Part shown: positions 1 to 5,449 of the stretch, one piece after another
Position numbering within the stretch: position 1 is the first letter of the stretch
How the letters are laid out: each line of letters opens with the position of its first letter
Source of the DNA: Clostridia bacterium
GTDB lineage: Bacteria; Bacillota; Clostridia; Oscillospirales; CAG-272
Reading direction: 5' to 3'
Assembly: GCA_017395715.1 (NCBI GenBank)
Contig: JAFQNZ010000013.1
Coordinates: forward strand, 1 to 8,174
DNA length: 8,174 nucleotides
Position numbers and translations under genes: made by a program
The notes under the pieces: model-generated
What the model saw: only the letters and a program-made list of their open reading frames with translations
Told to the model about the DNA's origin: nothing
The model's database searches: none

Positions 1-207
1 CATGTTCAAAATATCGTTCTTGGTCTTCAACAGTTCGTTGTCGATTGTCAACGCACATTTTTTACACAGATGAGGGAAAATGCTCCTCGTGTCCCACTGT
101 TCCGTTCTCGCGGTCTCAACGCACTCAAACACTCCGGCAGGAGTGCGAAACCGACGTATCGGCAACGGCAAGCCGCAGACATCACAACATACAGTGTGCT
201 TAATCAT
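1..207 (-). CDS. Small zinc-binding-type protein, 3' end beyond window (partial)
   Basis: ATG at 207-205 overlaps the stop of the preceding gene as ATGA. The frame stays open for 69 codons to the left edge, so the C-terminus is missing. An AAGAAGG sequence (224-218) lies 10 bases before the start. The visible protein has a CDVCG pair at C8/C11 and a CKKC pair at C48/C51, with a further Cys at 7 and 29. This spacing is typical of small treble-clef or zinc-ribbon proteins of clostridial phages. After the second pair the sequence turns helical and charged (LTIDNELLKTKNDIL), as in short phage proteins that end in a helix after the second knuckle. No enzymatic motif is visible. Metal binding is inferred from the paired cysteines; the function is unknown. 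Confidence 0.75.
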   Translation of the reverse strand, partial: MIKHTVCCDVCGLPLPIRRFRTPAGVFECVETARTEQWDTRSIFPHLCKKCALTIDNELLKTKNDILNM

Positions 208-506
208 CCGTCGTTCGCCTTCTTTCTGTTCATGTCAGCTCCGCAGTTCGGGCAACATTTTGTTTTGACCTTCTGAGCTCTTCCACACCTCAAGCAATAT
301 GCGCTGCCGTCCGCGCATTGTATCCACTTGCTTTTACGTTGCTTGCGATACCCAGCATCGTAAATCTCCTCTGCATATCCGGCATACTCACAGTTGAGGT
401 TGCACCGCGCATCTTTGAAAAGCAGAGGTGAAGCGGTGCATTTTCCGTTATCGAAATGCGGACACATCCTCTGAGCCATCTCGACAATCTCGTCTCTCTT
501 GCTCAT
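204..506 (-). CDS. Two-cluster zinc-binding phage protein with C-terminal zinc ribbon
   Basis: I chose ATG 506-504 (100 residues) over an in-frame upstream ATG because it overlaps the previous gene's stop as ATGA and has GGGGTGA four bases upstream. Residues 15-39 hold four cysteines (C15, C23, C35, C39). They are followed by AEEIYDAGYRKQ (45-56), a helix motif frequent in small clostridial phage proteins. The C-terminal third is a zinc ribbon: C71xxC74 and C85xxC88, ending PNCGADM. The architecture is thus a Cys cluster, the 'AGYRKQ' linker and a rubredoxin-like ribbon. Similar ribbons end the proteins at 3002-3274 and 3271-3822. Probably a zinc-stabilised protein that binds nucleic acid or a protein partner; the actual role is unknown. 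Confidence 0.85.
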   Translation of the reverse strand: MSKRDEIVEMAQRMCPHFDNGKCTASPLLFKDARCNLNCEYAGYAEEIYDAGYRKQRKSKWIQCADGSAYCLRCGRAQKVKTKCCPNCGADMNRKKANDG

Positions 507-1336
507 TTTCTCACCCCGCGACTGCAATAGTCATCTTCGTCCATCTTGAATCCGCTGTTTCTTGGACCGATTTTCCTCATGCACATACCCGCGAGGTAAT
601 GTTCGCAATTCTTGCACCTCACAACGACAGTAGTAACACTTCGCTCCTTGATGAATTCGGCAATATCCTTCAAGTGGTCGATATGCACCACTGGCTCCGA
701 AATCATCCGCTCTATCTTCTTTCGCAGTTCCTCACTCAGAACTTCGATTTTCCCGGGCGATGCGTAGCACCAGCTCTGCGGAGCTTTTTCTATCCGTTCT
801 CCGCATCTTTTTGTCTCTCCACCTCTGAAGCAATGGAATCCATAGGTGCATTTTCCATCGTCGTTGTAGGTACACTTATCTTTCCAAAACTCCGACAGTT
901 CTTTCGGTCTGTCATAGATCTTCAGCTCCGAAATGTGCCACCCATAGCCGTATCCCTCGCCGAAATACTCGAACATCTCATCGAACGGTACACACGACTG
1001 CTCAATGTAGGATTGGTCCATGCAGATGTACTCGCCGTGATTGTATGGGGAGAAACCGATCTCTCGAATTTCATCACATACAAACTCACCTACGATCTGA
1101 CCGTTTCGCACCATATCGCGGTTATAAGAGTCCACGTCTTTCCGCTTCCAAATCCATGCCCGTTTCGGATCCGCTCTTCTCACCGCAAGCACATCTTGCC
1201 CTTTGGAACAATAGATGTACACCTTGAACGGAACCATGAGATTTGGAATCGTCTTGCGAAGCTCCACTGTCTTTTCTCCCGAAATGATCTTCGCACACCA
1301 TTTCGGCTTTACCGATAATATTACTGCCGAGTTCAT
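503..1336 (-). CDS. ASCH-domain (PUA-like) protein fused to a C-terminal VVRCxNC zinc module
   Basis: A 277-residue protein. ATG 1336-1334 is preferred over an upstream in-frame start: it forms an ATGA overlap, has GGAGGTG five bases upstream, and aligns with the start of the paralogue at 1333-1929. The ASCH signature is at the N-terminus: ILSVKPKW (6-13), SGEKTVELRK (19-28), PFKVYIY (36-42) and IVGEFVCDEI (81-90). Then come GWHISELKIYD (132-142) and a Cys-rich stretch (C155, C163, C169, C178) closing with PPQSWCY-like APQSWCYA (185-192). ASCH domains belong to the PUA superfamily; members bind RNA, cleave RNA, or deacetylate N4-acetylcytidine (YqfB). After a helical linker (about 200-232) a separate module follows: VVVRCKNCEHY (237-247), C252, and DEDDYCSRG (266-274). 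The same module ends the protein at 2640-3011, so this is a domain fusion. The ASCH assignment is firm; the substrate is unknown. Confidence 0.88.
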   Translation of the reverse strand: MNSAVILSVKPKWCAKIISGEKTVELRKTIPNLMVPFKVYIYCSKGQDVLAVRRADPKRAWIWKRKDVDSYNRDMVRNGQIVGEFVCDEIREIGFSPYNHGEYICMDQSYIEQSCVPFDEMFEYFGEGYGYGWHISELKIYDRPKELSEFWKDKCTYNDDGKCTYGFHCFRGGETKRCGERIEKAPQSWCYASPGKIEVLSEELRKKIERMISEPVVHIDHLKDIAEFIKERSVTTVVVRCKNCEHYLAGMCMRKIGPRNSGFKMDEDDYCSRGVRK

Positions 1337-1929
1337 TCCAACACCTCCGCGTAGCACCATGACTGTGGTGGTCGTGTAAACCTTCTATCGCAAGCCTCTT
1401 GCCCCAAGTCGTTATAACTCATATTCTTGCATCCTATGCACTTGACTTCGTCAAAGTCATACTCGCAGAAATGCAAAAACTCGCCCAGCTCCTTTGGGTG
1501 ATCGTAGATCACGAGATCAGAAATATGCCATCCGAAGACATCCTTTCCGCCGCTGTACTTCTCGACCTCATCGTTTGTCAGACAAGCATCCTCAATCGCT
1601 TTCGTATGGAACAGGGGATGTCCTGCGAACGCATCCGGGTGATCGAGAACTCGATAGATACCATCACAGACAAATTCTCCAATAACCTTACAGTTGATCG
1701 GATGTGCTGCCGGCTCTTCTTTCGCCACATCCGCAGACGGACTGGTAAATACTTTTCCGTCTTTTTCCCAAAGGAAAGTAATTGCCGACGTCCCAAGCGT
1801 ACTGTAGATGTACACCTTGAAGGGCGGCTTTTCCTTCGGGTACGTTTTTCGCGCTTCTATCGTCTTCCGCCCGGAAGCGATCAACTCGCACCACTCCGGG
1901 TGAATCGACATCAATACGGCCTTGCTCAT
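1333..1929 (-). CDS. ASCH-domain (PUA-like) protein, tandem paralogue
   Basis: 198 residues; ATG 1929-1927 overlaps the preceding stop as ATGA, with AAGGAGGG nine bases upstream. The ASCH hallmarks are VLMSIHPEW (5-13), SGRKTIEARK (19-28), PPFKVYIYS (35-43) and VIGEFVCDGI (82-91). The distal part carries FGWHISDLVIYDHPKEL (132-148), then C155, C164xxC167, C180 and the ending RPPQSWCYAE (186-195). Co-linear identity with the next gene across all these blocks shows they are paralogues, though this copy lacks the C-terminal VVRCxNC extension. In both, the basic/acidic core reads G-x-K-T-x-E-x-R. At the position of the catalytic threonine of YqfB (recalled as Thr24) there is Glu, so N4-acetylcytidine hydrolase activity should not be assumed. 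A role in binding RNA or a modified nucleotide is inferred from the fold. Confidence 0.88.
   Translation of the reverse strand: MSKAVLMSIHPEWCELIASGRKTIEARKTYPKEKPPFKVYIYSTLGTSAITFLWEKDGKVFTSPSADVAKEEPAAHPINCKVIGEFVCDGIYRVLDHPDAFAGHPLFHTKAIEDACLTNDEVEKYSGGKDVFGWHISDLVIYDHPKELGEFLHFCEYDFDEVKCIGCKNMSYNDLGQEACDRRFTRPPQSWCYAEVLE
1342..1348 (-). promoter_or_regulatory. Ribosome binding site deciding the ASCH-fusion start
   Basis: GGAGGTG read on the minus strand, five bases before ATG 1336-1334. It lies within the last codons of the preceding ASCH gene (Ala-Glu-Val). It decides for the 277-residue form over a longer in-frame start. Confidence 0.8.
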
Positions 1930-2294
1930 GCTCTTCCGCCCTCCTTCTCGGTCATAATCAGCTTTGCAATCTTGCTCGCAATATCGTCTCCGTCGAAGTC
2001 GAACTGTTCAATAAATTCCTCATCGAACATATCAACCAACTCATCAACCTTGAACCCGAAGCAGTCTTCCCATTCGATTCTCGGGTCGGTCGTTACGAAC
2101 CTGTCGTATGACTGTTTCTCGGCCTTGATTCTCGGCTCGAGCTCTTGCTCAATTCTGAACTCTGCGGAGCGCAGGCCCTCTCGGGCTTTTTCTGCGTCCG
2201 CTTGATACTTTCTGAGCAGACAGGAATAACACTCACGTTCCTTGCAATTCGAGCAAGGGGAGTAATAATATCTGCCTTCAACTTCCACTCGCAT
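1926..2294 (-). CDS. Hypothetical phage protein with N-terminal CxxC-x4-CxxC knuckle and helical body
   Basis: 122 residues. ATG 2294-2292 lies within the end of the preceding gene (17-base overlap) and has AAGGAGG nine bases upstream. A compact four-cysteine knuckle, CSNCKERECYSC (C14, C17, C22, C25), probably binds one zinc ion. Residues 28-66 are highly charged and predicted helical, with a coiled-coil flavour (KYQADAEKAREGLRSAEF). The C-terminal half is acidic: FKVDELVDMFDEEFIEQFDF (81-100), then a basic-acidic tail. The terminal KEGGRA codons contain the SD of the following ASCH gene. I do not recognise the family. The organisation (metal knuckle plus helical, acidic tail) would suit a small adaptor or inhibitor, but that is only inference. 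Confidence 0.85.
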   Translation of the reverse strand: MRVEVEGRYYYSPCSNCKERECYSCLLRKYQADAEKAREGLRSAEFRIEQELEPRIKAEKQSYDRFVTTDPRIEWEDCFGFKVDELVDMFDEEFIEQFDFDGDDIASKIAKLIMTEKEGGRA

Positions 2295-2640
2295 TTTCTT
2301 TCGCCTCCTTCAATTTCTTTTCTGCTTCGGCTTTGGTGGCTACCCACTTATCTCCGTACTCGTCGAGGTAGAGGTTTCCTCGAAGTCCGAAGTCGAACAA
2401 TGCCAAAACGTGCGATCTTCTCTTGGTGAACTGCTTGTCTGTCAAATAGATGGAGAGTACCACGACTTCTTGATACATCCCGTACCTCATTACATACACT
2501 TTATCTCCGACGTTGCACGGAACCTCGATGAGCTGCGCCTTGTTCTTGAAATCTTCGCACCACCCGCCGCCTTTGCCGTCGGCCCACGGAAAACCTCTTT
2601 TACATATCCCGAAGTGGATGCACTCTTTGCAGTAGCTCAT
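2278..2640 (-). CDS. Small phage protein: N-terminal Cys cluster plus PCxVGDxVY module
   Basis: Start placed at ATG 2640-2638 (120 residues). It overlaps the preceding TAA by one base (TAATG) and has GGAGG at 2653-2649; longer in-frame versions have no such support. The N-terminus is MSYCKECIHFGIC (C4, C7, C13), with C28 likely the fourth ligand. Next comes the block EVPCNVGDKVYVMRYG (39-54), then beta-rich sequence, and a terminal segment DKWVATKAEAEKKLKEA (97-113). In other clostridial phage proteins this last segment reads like 'FLTREEAEKAL'. The PCxVGDxVY block plus the EAE-helix tail forms a small-barrel-like module. The same module is the C-terminal half of the protein at 5446-5877, making the two partial paralogues. 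The biochemical role is unknown. Confidence 0.87.
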   Translation of the reverse strand: MSYCKECIHFGICKRGFPWADGKGGGWCEDFKNKAQLIEVPCNVGDKVYVMRYGMYQEVVVLSIYLTDKQFTKRRSHVLALFDFGLRGNLYLDEYGDKWVATKAEAEKKLKEAKENASGS

Positions 2641-3011
2641 TACTCCTTCCTCCGTTTTCCGCAACTGCAAAAATCGTCGGGGTTTGTGAGTCGTTCGCGC
2701 CCATGATGATCGAATGTCGCATAGCACACCTTTACATCAATTCTGCCACTATACGGTTTCCAATACTCGCAGTTCTCGCACCGCACCACCTCGACTGCAT
2801 CAGCAGGAACAGACACCTTGTTGCGAATCTGTCTCAACATTTCAAGACTGTCACTGGCATATTTCGCGTTCACTGCGGCACACGCCAGCACCTCATCTTC
2901 ACTTGCCGTCGGCAGGCGAGAGATCTCAGACCACGCAGCGGCATAGTCTCCACTGGTGCGTTTTACAATCTCAAGAGCTTTGTCGCGTTCGATGTATTCT
3001 TTCACAGCCAT
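2640..3011 (-). CDS. Phage protein with N-terminal IERDKAL helix and C-terminal VVRCxNC...DDFCSCGKR zinc module
   Basis: The start is ATG 3011-3009 (123 residues), with GGAGGT seven bases upstream and a 10-base overlap with the preceding gene; the longer in-frame start lacks this. The N-terminus KEYIERDKALEIVKR (4-18) and the segment ISRLPTA (30-36) are typical of a very common family of small Clostridia phage proteins. The C-terminal half is the zinc module: VEVVRCENCEYW (73-84, C78/C81), C96 and DDFCSCGKRRK (112-122, C115/C117). The same module is the C-terminal extension of the ASCH protein at 503-1336. Family members are abundant in phage genomes, but I know of no established function. 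Metal binding is inferred from the cysteine pattern. Confidence 0.88.
   Translation of the reverse strand: MAVKEYIERDKALEIVKRTSGDYAAAWSEISRLPTASEDEVLACAAVNAKYASDSLEMLRQIRNKVSVPADAVEVVRCENCEYWKPYSGRIDVKVCYATFDHHGRERLTNPDDFCSCGKRRKE
2649..2653 (-). promoter_or_regulatory. Ribosome binding site deciding start of PCxVGDxVY protein
   Basis: GGAGG on the minus strand, eight bases before ATG 2640-2638; a second AAGGAG lies closer, at 2648-2643. It sits in the C-terminal codons of the preceding gene and supports the TAATG junction. Confidence 0.75.
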
Positions 3012-3274
3012 CTTCTGTACCTCCGTTTCCAAGCATCCATTCTGCATCCGCACTTCGGGCATTTCTTTTTGAGAATCGAGTACCGCACAACATCGAGGCT
3101 TTCTTCCTTGCCTTTAACCATCGGTGCGTATTCTCCGCAGTTAGAGCAAACGATCTCGGCCACGGGATTTCCGTGAGCGCACCAACACGCATAGTCTCCG
3201 CCCATGAGCTCATAACAGCCCACGAACACCCATCGGGCGTGCTTCTCCATCTTCTTCTTTTTTCTACGATTCAT
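3002..3274 (-). CDS. Zinc-ribbon protein with basic N- and C-termini
   Basis: 90 residues. ATG 3274-3272 overlaps the previous stop as ATGA, with GGAGGC seven bases upstream. The protein starts very basic (NRRKKKK) and ends basic (AWKRRYRRWL). Between these, C20, C30 and C32 lie in a Trp/aromatic stretch (CYELMGGDYACWC). A zinc ribbon then follows with knuckles CSNCGE (43-48) and CPKCGCRMD (72-80), separated by about 25 residues. The ribbon resembles the C-terminal ribbons at 204-506 and 3271-3822. The strong positive charge makes nucleic acid binding plausible, but this is inferred from composition only. A second ATG at codon 9 has a weaker upstream signal, so the longer form is kept. Confidence 0.86.
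   Translation of the reverse strand: MNRRKKKKMEKHARWVFVGCYELMGGDYACWCAHGNPVAEIVCSNCGEYAPMVKGKEESLDVVRYSILKKKCPKCGCRMDAWKRRYRRWL
3019..3024 (-). promoter_or_regulatory. Ribosome binding site deciding start of IERDKAL protein
   Basis: GGAGGT on the minus strand, seven bases before ATG 3011-3009. It favours the 123-residue product and is embedded in the end of the preceding zinc-ribbon gene. Confidence 0.75.
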
Positions 3275-3822
3275 GTTACTGCCTCCGCATCCTCTCTGCT
3301 CATTTCAGAACCGCACTCCGAGCAATATTTGCAATCAGACCAATCGAAATGTCCGCAAGCCGAGCAGTAGGAATCCCCATTCTTTTCTACCGCTTCAGCT
3401 TTAATCCACACAGCTTTCTTTGCTGTCGAATCTTTTGACACCTCGCAATCTAAATATTTTCGCTTTAATTTCTCGATGCTATCGACTGTCAATACATAGA
3501 ACTCGCTGTACTCGCTGTTGGCTCGGTATCCTTCCAAATCATCGAAAATAGCTTCTGCAATCCCACGCTGAGAGGAGCTATTTTGGGTTGCACTTTCACC
3601 ATCTCCGTCCACAGGGCAATCAAGGTACTTTGCGATCAGATCGCTGGCATATTCGTTCGTACAAGCGAAATCTCGGTCAGCAAAACACCGTTCCTCGCTT
3701 ACGCCCCAATACGGACACATTCTGCAAGCGATGGCCGGCGCAACCATCGCCAAGAACCGTGTCAGTTCCTCTTTCGTCATCCCTGTGATCGAGTCGTAAA
3801 TGACCTTCTGTTTCTTTTCCAT
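3271..3822 (-). CDS. Three-module phage protein: Cys cluster, IFDDLEGY/KLKRKY helix module, C-terminal zinc ribbon
   Basis: 183 residues; ATG 3822-3820 sits one base after the preceding stop, with GGAGGT four bases upstream. Module 1 (about 31-70) is CRMCPYW (C33/C36), C46 and C54 followed by the helix ASDLIAKYLDC. Module 2 (about 87-126) is GIAEAIFDDLEGYRANSEY...VLTVDSIEKLKRKYLDC, a pattern that in other clostridial phage proteins reads like 'EIFEEIE...IAELKKKY'. Module 3 (150-174) is a zinc ribbon, CSACGHFDWSDCKYCSECG (C153/C156 and C167/C170). Each module is found alone or in other combinations in phage proteins. Modules 1 and 2 both end in KYLDCxV (66-71 and 122-127). The function is unknown, with zinc binding likely at both ends. 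Confidence 0.86.
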   Translation of the reverse strand: MEKKQKVIYDSITGMTKEELTRFLAMVAPAIACRMCPYWGVSEERCFADRDFACTNEYASDLIAKYLDCPVDGDGESATQNSSSQRGIAEAIFDDLEGYRANSEYSEFYVLTVDSIEKLKRKYLDCEVSKDSTAKKAVWIKAEAVEKNGDSYCSACGHFDWSDCKYCSECGSEMSREDAEAVT

Positions 3823-3823
3823 G

Positions 3824-4123
3824 TCAACCTCCGTTCTGCAAGAAGCCGCCGCCGGTGATGCTTTTCATCAGATCCTCTTGGAGCTTCTTTTTCATCTCTT
3901 CAAGGTCGATAGTCACCGTTGTGTTCTCTCCAACCTTGATCTCTCTGTAATCATGTTTCACAGCCAAAGGCTGAACCATATCCGCAGCCACAGTCTCCGA
4001 GGCCGCTGCCGCCAAATTCTGCTCCGGCAATTCCAAGCAACCGAGCATTTCCATACGCTTCTTATCGCACTTGTCTTTGAACTCGCAAGCGGCGCATTTC
4101 GCGCTCAATCTCTTCAGCGTCAT
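3824..4123 (-). CDS. Small phage protein with CxxCxxxxxC...KRME motif
   Basis: 99 residues. ATG 4123-4121 overlaps the methyltransferase stop as ATGA. The upstream SD is unusually weak for this operon (GGGGGAA eight bases away; TGAGGT abuts the start), so translation may depend on coupling. The N-terminus LKRLSAKCAACEFKDKC (3-19) gives C10/C13/C19, followed by KKRMEMLGCLELPEQ (21-35). This pattern recurs in small proteins of clostridial phages and mobile elements. Residues 37-53 are Ala-rich and probably a flexible or helical linker. The C-terminal half has a strand-like stretch YREIKVGENTTVTIDLEEM (59-77) and a short Lys-rich helix, ending in Gly-rich sequence. I cannot assign a function. 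Position directly after the methyltransferases suggests co-expression only. Confidence 0.83.
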   Translation of the reverse strand: MTLKRLSAKCAACEFKDKCDKKRMEMLGCLELPEQNLAAAASETVAADMVQPLAVKHDYREIKVGENTTVTIDLEEMKKKLQEDLMKSITGGGFLQNGG

Positions 4124-4671
4124 ACCTCATTCCCCCAACAATCCCAACCGTCCACTGACTGCCGGGTAAACAACTCGATTTTCGGGACATCGCCGGCTAT
4201 CCGCTCTATGTACTCCCGCACGATGTCGGGCTTTCTGCTGTGTTCTCTCGGCTGCTCCAAAATGCTACAGCAGATGTTCTTCACGCAGGGCTTGATCCGT
4301 CCGCCGTTCCTCTTGACGCCGATCAGACAAATCTCGTTGTTCTGACGGGTATAATAGCCACATCCGATCTTCGGTGTACCCTTCTGAGTGGTCTTACACC
4401 AATCAAAACCGAGTCCGTAGTATTTATATCCCCACGCCTTCATAACCTCAAGCGCGTCCTCGAGGCAGGGGAAACAGACCCACATGAACAGAATAGATCT
4501 ATCGCTCGAGATCTCCGCTACCGGGATTTTCTTGATGTCATCCGCCGCCATCGAGGGGTAGTAACGCTCGTTGTTTCTCGCCTTTGTGCCGCTCTTGCGA
4601 TTTCTCCAAGGCGGGTCCGCGTACACCACGTCGTACTTCTTATCCGTTCTGTAAATATCAACTACAGCCAT
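4120..4671 (-). CDS. MT-A70 family N6-adenine methyltransferase
   Basis: 183 residues from ATG 4671-4669. An in-frame TTG at 4695 would add eight residues but has no SD, while AAGGA lies 10 bases before the ATG. The family is clear: YDVVYADPPW (13-22) contains the catalytic DPPW; MWVCFPCLEDALEVMKAWGY (63-82) and NNEICLIGVKRNG (111-123) are the following core blocks. EHSRKPDIVREYIE (143-156) and SVDGWDCWGNE (172-182) complete the typical phage and bacterial MT-A70 ending. MT-A70 enzymes transfer a methyl group from S-adenosylmethionine to adenine N6; METTL3 acts on RNA, while phage members are generally taken as DNA methyltransferases. The length matches compact phage versions with no extra recognition domain. 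The most likely job is modifying phage DNA against host restriction; an RNA substrate is not excluded by sequence. Confidence 0.95.
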   Translation of the reverse strand: MAVVDIYRTDKKYDVVYADPPWRNRKSGTKARNNERYYPSMAADDIKKIPVAEISSDRSILFMWVCFPCLEDALEVMKAWGYKYYGLGFDWCKTTQKGTPKIGCGYYTRQNNEICLIGVKRNGGRIKPCVKNICCSILEQPREHSRKPDIVREYIERIAGDVPKIELFTRQSVDGWDCWGNEV

Positions 4672-4699
4672 ATCATCGCCATCCTTTCGCCTCAAGGTA

Positions 4700-5449
4700 T
4701 CACGGCTTCGTGATCTTGATGATCTTCGTTCTTACCATTGTTCCGCTTTCCTTGAACGCACCTTCGGGTACTTCTTCAACGTACGCTCCGACTTCATCAA
4801 GGAACTCTCTGAACGCCACCGACTTCTTATCGGTTCTGAAGAACGGAGAACAGCTTACGACAGATACAAGAACGCCGCCGTCCTTGAGAATCTCATACGC
4901 CTTGCGTATGTGGTCTACGTCTTGATGATTCGAGAACGGCGGATTCATGATGATCCTGTCATATTTTCTTGTCGGCTCGTACTCCAAGAAGTCGCAGAAG
5001 CGCATAAACATGGGGTACATCTTCTGATCGAGGTAGAACTTCATCTCCTCGTTCATCTCTACGGCATAGAGCTCCTTCGGATGTCTCTCGTAGATCACAT
5101 CAGTCAGATCTCCCTTGCCGCAGGACGGCTCAAGAACAACGCACTCAGAATTGATCTCCGCGAGATCACAGAGGCGTTCGCCGATGGCACGAGGCGTCGG
5201 GAAGAACTGGAACACTTTCTTCTGATCCGTGACTTCTCCGCAGAGGATGACGGATTCCAATGCTTCGGCAGGGCTTCTGTCAAAAACGTGGCCCTTTGCT
5301 TTTCTGTTCCACTTGCCGCCGAGCTTCACGAGGATCTTATTCACTGCTTCGTACAGAGTTCTCTCAAGCTGGATCGCCGGCAGGTACACAACATTGCCGT
5401 CAACTCTGCATTCACCCAAAACATCAAGTACATTTTCGCTGATTTTCAT
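4700..5449 (-). CDS. Class I SAM-dependent DNA methyltransferase, probably N6-adenine (NPPF type)
   Basis: 249 residues from ATG 5449-5447, which forms an ATGA overlap. AAAGGA at 5465-5460 lies 10 bases from this ATG and 4 bases from an in-frame TTG two codons upstream, so a TTG start is possible. An N-terminal region of about 75 residues includes KLGGKWNRKAKGHVFDRSPA (42-61). The catalytic core follows: FFPTP (82-86, like motif X), VLEPSCGKGDL (105-115, SAM-binding motif I), ELYAVEMNEEM (126-136) and IIMNPPFSN (166-174, catalytic motif IV). NPPF is characteristic of adenine-N6 methyltransferases in which motif I precedes motif IV. The protein is short and has no distinct C-terminal target-recognition domain, so specificity may lie in the N-terminal part. 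No restriction nuclease is adjacent, which favours an orphan, protective methyltransferase. It is 28 bases upstream of the MT-A70 gene. Confidence 0.93.
   Translation of the reverse strand: MKISENVLDVLGECRVDGNVVYLPAIQLERTLYEAVNKILVKLGGKWNRKAKGHVFDRSPAEALESVILCGEVTDQKKVFQFFPTPRAIGERLCDLAEINSECVVLEPSCGKGDLTDVIYERHPKELYAVEMNEEMKFYLDQKMYPMFMRFCDFLEYEPTRKYDRIIMNPPFSNHQDVDHIRKAYEILKDGGVLVSVVSCSPFFRTDKKSVAFREFLDEVGAYVEEVPEGAFKESGTMVRTKIIKITKP

Noticed and set aside
428..1318. Long open frame of 296 codons on the plus strand
   Set aside because: It lies antisense to the ASCH-fusion gene, has no recognisable domain and no good ribosome binding site. The minus-strand gene has clear motifs and an ATGA junction. 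It is a shadow of codon bias.
503..1929. ASCH proteins as N4-acetylcytidine amidohydrolases (YqfB-like)
   Set aside because: They share the fold signature, but the position corresponding to the YqfB threonine is Glu and the proteins are much larger, so that specific activity is not supported.
1399..2205. Long open frame of 268 codons on the plus strand
   Set aside because: Antisense to the second ASCH gene and the knuckle protein, with low-complexity Ser/Leu-rich sequence and no family match; the opposite strand holds convincing genes.
4672..4699. Promoter or terminator in the largest gap
   Set aside because: The 28 bases hold the ribosome binding site of the MT-A70 gene. There is no hairpin with a T-run and no room for spaced -35/-10 boxes.
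4120..5449. Complete restriction-modification system
   Set aside because: Two methyltransferases are present, but no neighbouring protein has a PD-(D/E)xK, HNH or GIY-YIG pattern; the small Cys-rich proteins show zinc ribbons without catalytic His/Asn residues.
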